Source: Semisulcospira habei
Lineage: Eukaryota; Mollusca; Gastropoda; Semisulcospiridae
Assembly: GCA_036245525.1 (NCBI GenBank)
Contig: BTPG01000005.1
Location: forward strand, 180,944,623-181,008,622
DNA length: 64,000 nucleotides
Reading direction: 5' to 3'
Shown: positions 63,336-64,000 of the stretch, piece after piece
Layout: every line of letters starts with the position of its first letter
Numbering within the stretch: position 1 is the first letter of the stretch
Position numbers and translations under genes: made by a program
The notes under the pieces: model-generated
Database searches by the model: none
Told to the model about the DNA's origin: nothing
The model's input: the letters and a program-made list of their open reading frames with translations, nothing else

Positions 63336-64000
63336 GGGTGCTGGACACTACAGCGTTATCGGATCCTTAAATTTAAGACACCCACCCCCCCCCCCCCACC
63401 CCCAGCAACAACAACAACAGCAAGAAAGGCAATCCGGCAGAGGTTTCTGCACAGACTCAGTGTACAAGGAAAGTCTGCACAAATGAATTTATCGCTAGAG
63501 ACAAGCCAAGCTGCACATACCTCACACTCCCCGATTGGCCGGAATGCTAGAGGGTTTTCTCGCGCTATTTCAAACAATCAACAATGAAATACGTTATTTC
63601 CCCTAAGAATGCCACATGCAGAGAATGACTTCAGTCGCTGCTTTCGAAAGCCGACAAAAAAATACTGAAACAAACTGAGCTTATAGTAAGTAAACAAATC
63701 TACAGAGTCTACAAGTAACTATCCACGACTCAGTTGTGTTCGCGAGAAAAGAAAAAAAAAAAGGCTTCGCTTTCACGTCTGAGTCACATCGAAGACAGTA
63801 ATTATAAGACAAAGCACTCACCCCGAGAGTGGGAGGACGCGTTTTGAGAGTTATATCCCTTATAAACCCGTGCTGTGACGGGCTGACCGAGCAAAGCGAA
63901 GCGTGAGGGGAAACTCGCAAAGCAATTTCTTTATCAAACGCAACAGGCGAAGTTGTATCGGCATATCATTCTTCCACTTTCCCAAGGAAGAAAAAAAGGT
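63333..64000. other. No gene recognised
   Basis: C tract 63380-63403; the rest has no recognised content. Confidence 0.4.

Overview
The window looks like intergenic or intronic DNA from a large, repeat-rich animal genome. The non-LTR reverse transcriptase fragments, the tRNA-headed SINEs ending in CGTTAAACCCCGAAC or CGTTAAACCCAAATAAC, and the microsatellite density point to a lophotrochozoan, most likely a gastropod mollusc; this is an inference from sequence style. I found no host protein-coding gene, rRNA gene, functional tRNA gene, CRISPR array or bacterial-type operon. Nearly every open frame lies over a microsatellite, a minisatellite or a palindrome and is not treated as a gene.

The dominant content is short palindromic elements that fold into long hairpins. 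At least ten families can be told apart. Family A, with about 40 copies, has a hairpin of about 66 nt whose arms read GCAAGAGGCATAGATCC then TCATGAGCCCCCGC. Family B carries GATTAGCTTGGCGCC arms. Family C has arms CTCATTCGAGACGTGCCGC. Family D has arms CCCTTTGGCTGTCGGCAGCG. Family E is GC-rich and built on GGCCGACGTCGGCC. Family F has arms TGTGATTTTGGACCTTACGG, and G has arms TAGTCCTGCGCCAGCCACTA. H is a TA-flanked mariner-like family, A2 a larger element of 220-260 bp with GAGGTTTCGTTTGC ends, J has arms GAAAAGCGAGATTTTCAT, and K and L are minor families. Whole copies of A, B, C and D are bounded by TTAA and have CCC- or CTC-starting inverted ends, the hallmark of piggyBac-type non-autonomous elements. 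No piggyBac transposase is present.

Region by region: 1-3000 holds A, A2, C, H and F copies and a small TSD-flanked insertion; 3400-5300 holds two SINEs; 6550-6800 is CA/TA microsatellite; 8160-9755 is a family-D element whose left arm is amplified into a 94-bp tandem array; 13.3-14.7 kb holds an E hairpin, an L2/CR1-like fragment and paired C elements; 15.18-16.12 kb is a 35-bp satellite resembling a SINE tail; 16.5-18.8 kb is a CR1-like element split by a SINE, with a second SINE and microsatellites beside it; 19-28.7 kb has mixed hairpins, a duplicated segment and a TSD-flanked retro-insertion; 28.9-29.3 kb is a poly-G minisatellite; 30-42.7 kb has many A, B and E elements; 43.2-45.2 kb is a 20-bp minisatellite invaded by a CR1/L2-like element; 46-57.7 kb has B/A/C/A2 clusters, tRNA-derived SINEs and an AATC-tailed SINE; 58.58-59.71 kb is a young 5'-truncated RTE-like insertion with an 11-bp TSD inside a family-A hairpin; 60-64 kb has further A copies and a decayed RTE-like C-terminus.

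The elements do not form a pathway but they interact by nesting. Elements of different families repeatedly abut on one shared TTAA, insert into each other's hairpins, and seed tandem repeats. Base changes in one arm of a hairpin are usually mirrored in the other, which suggests the arms correct each other or were formed by copying.
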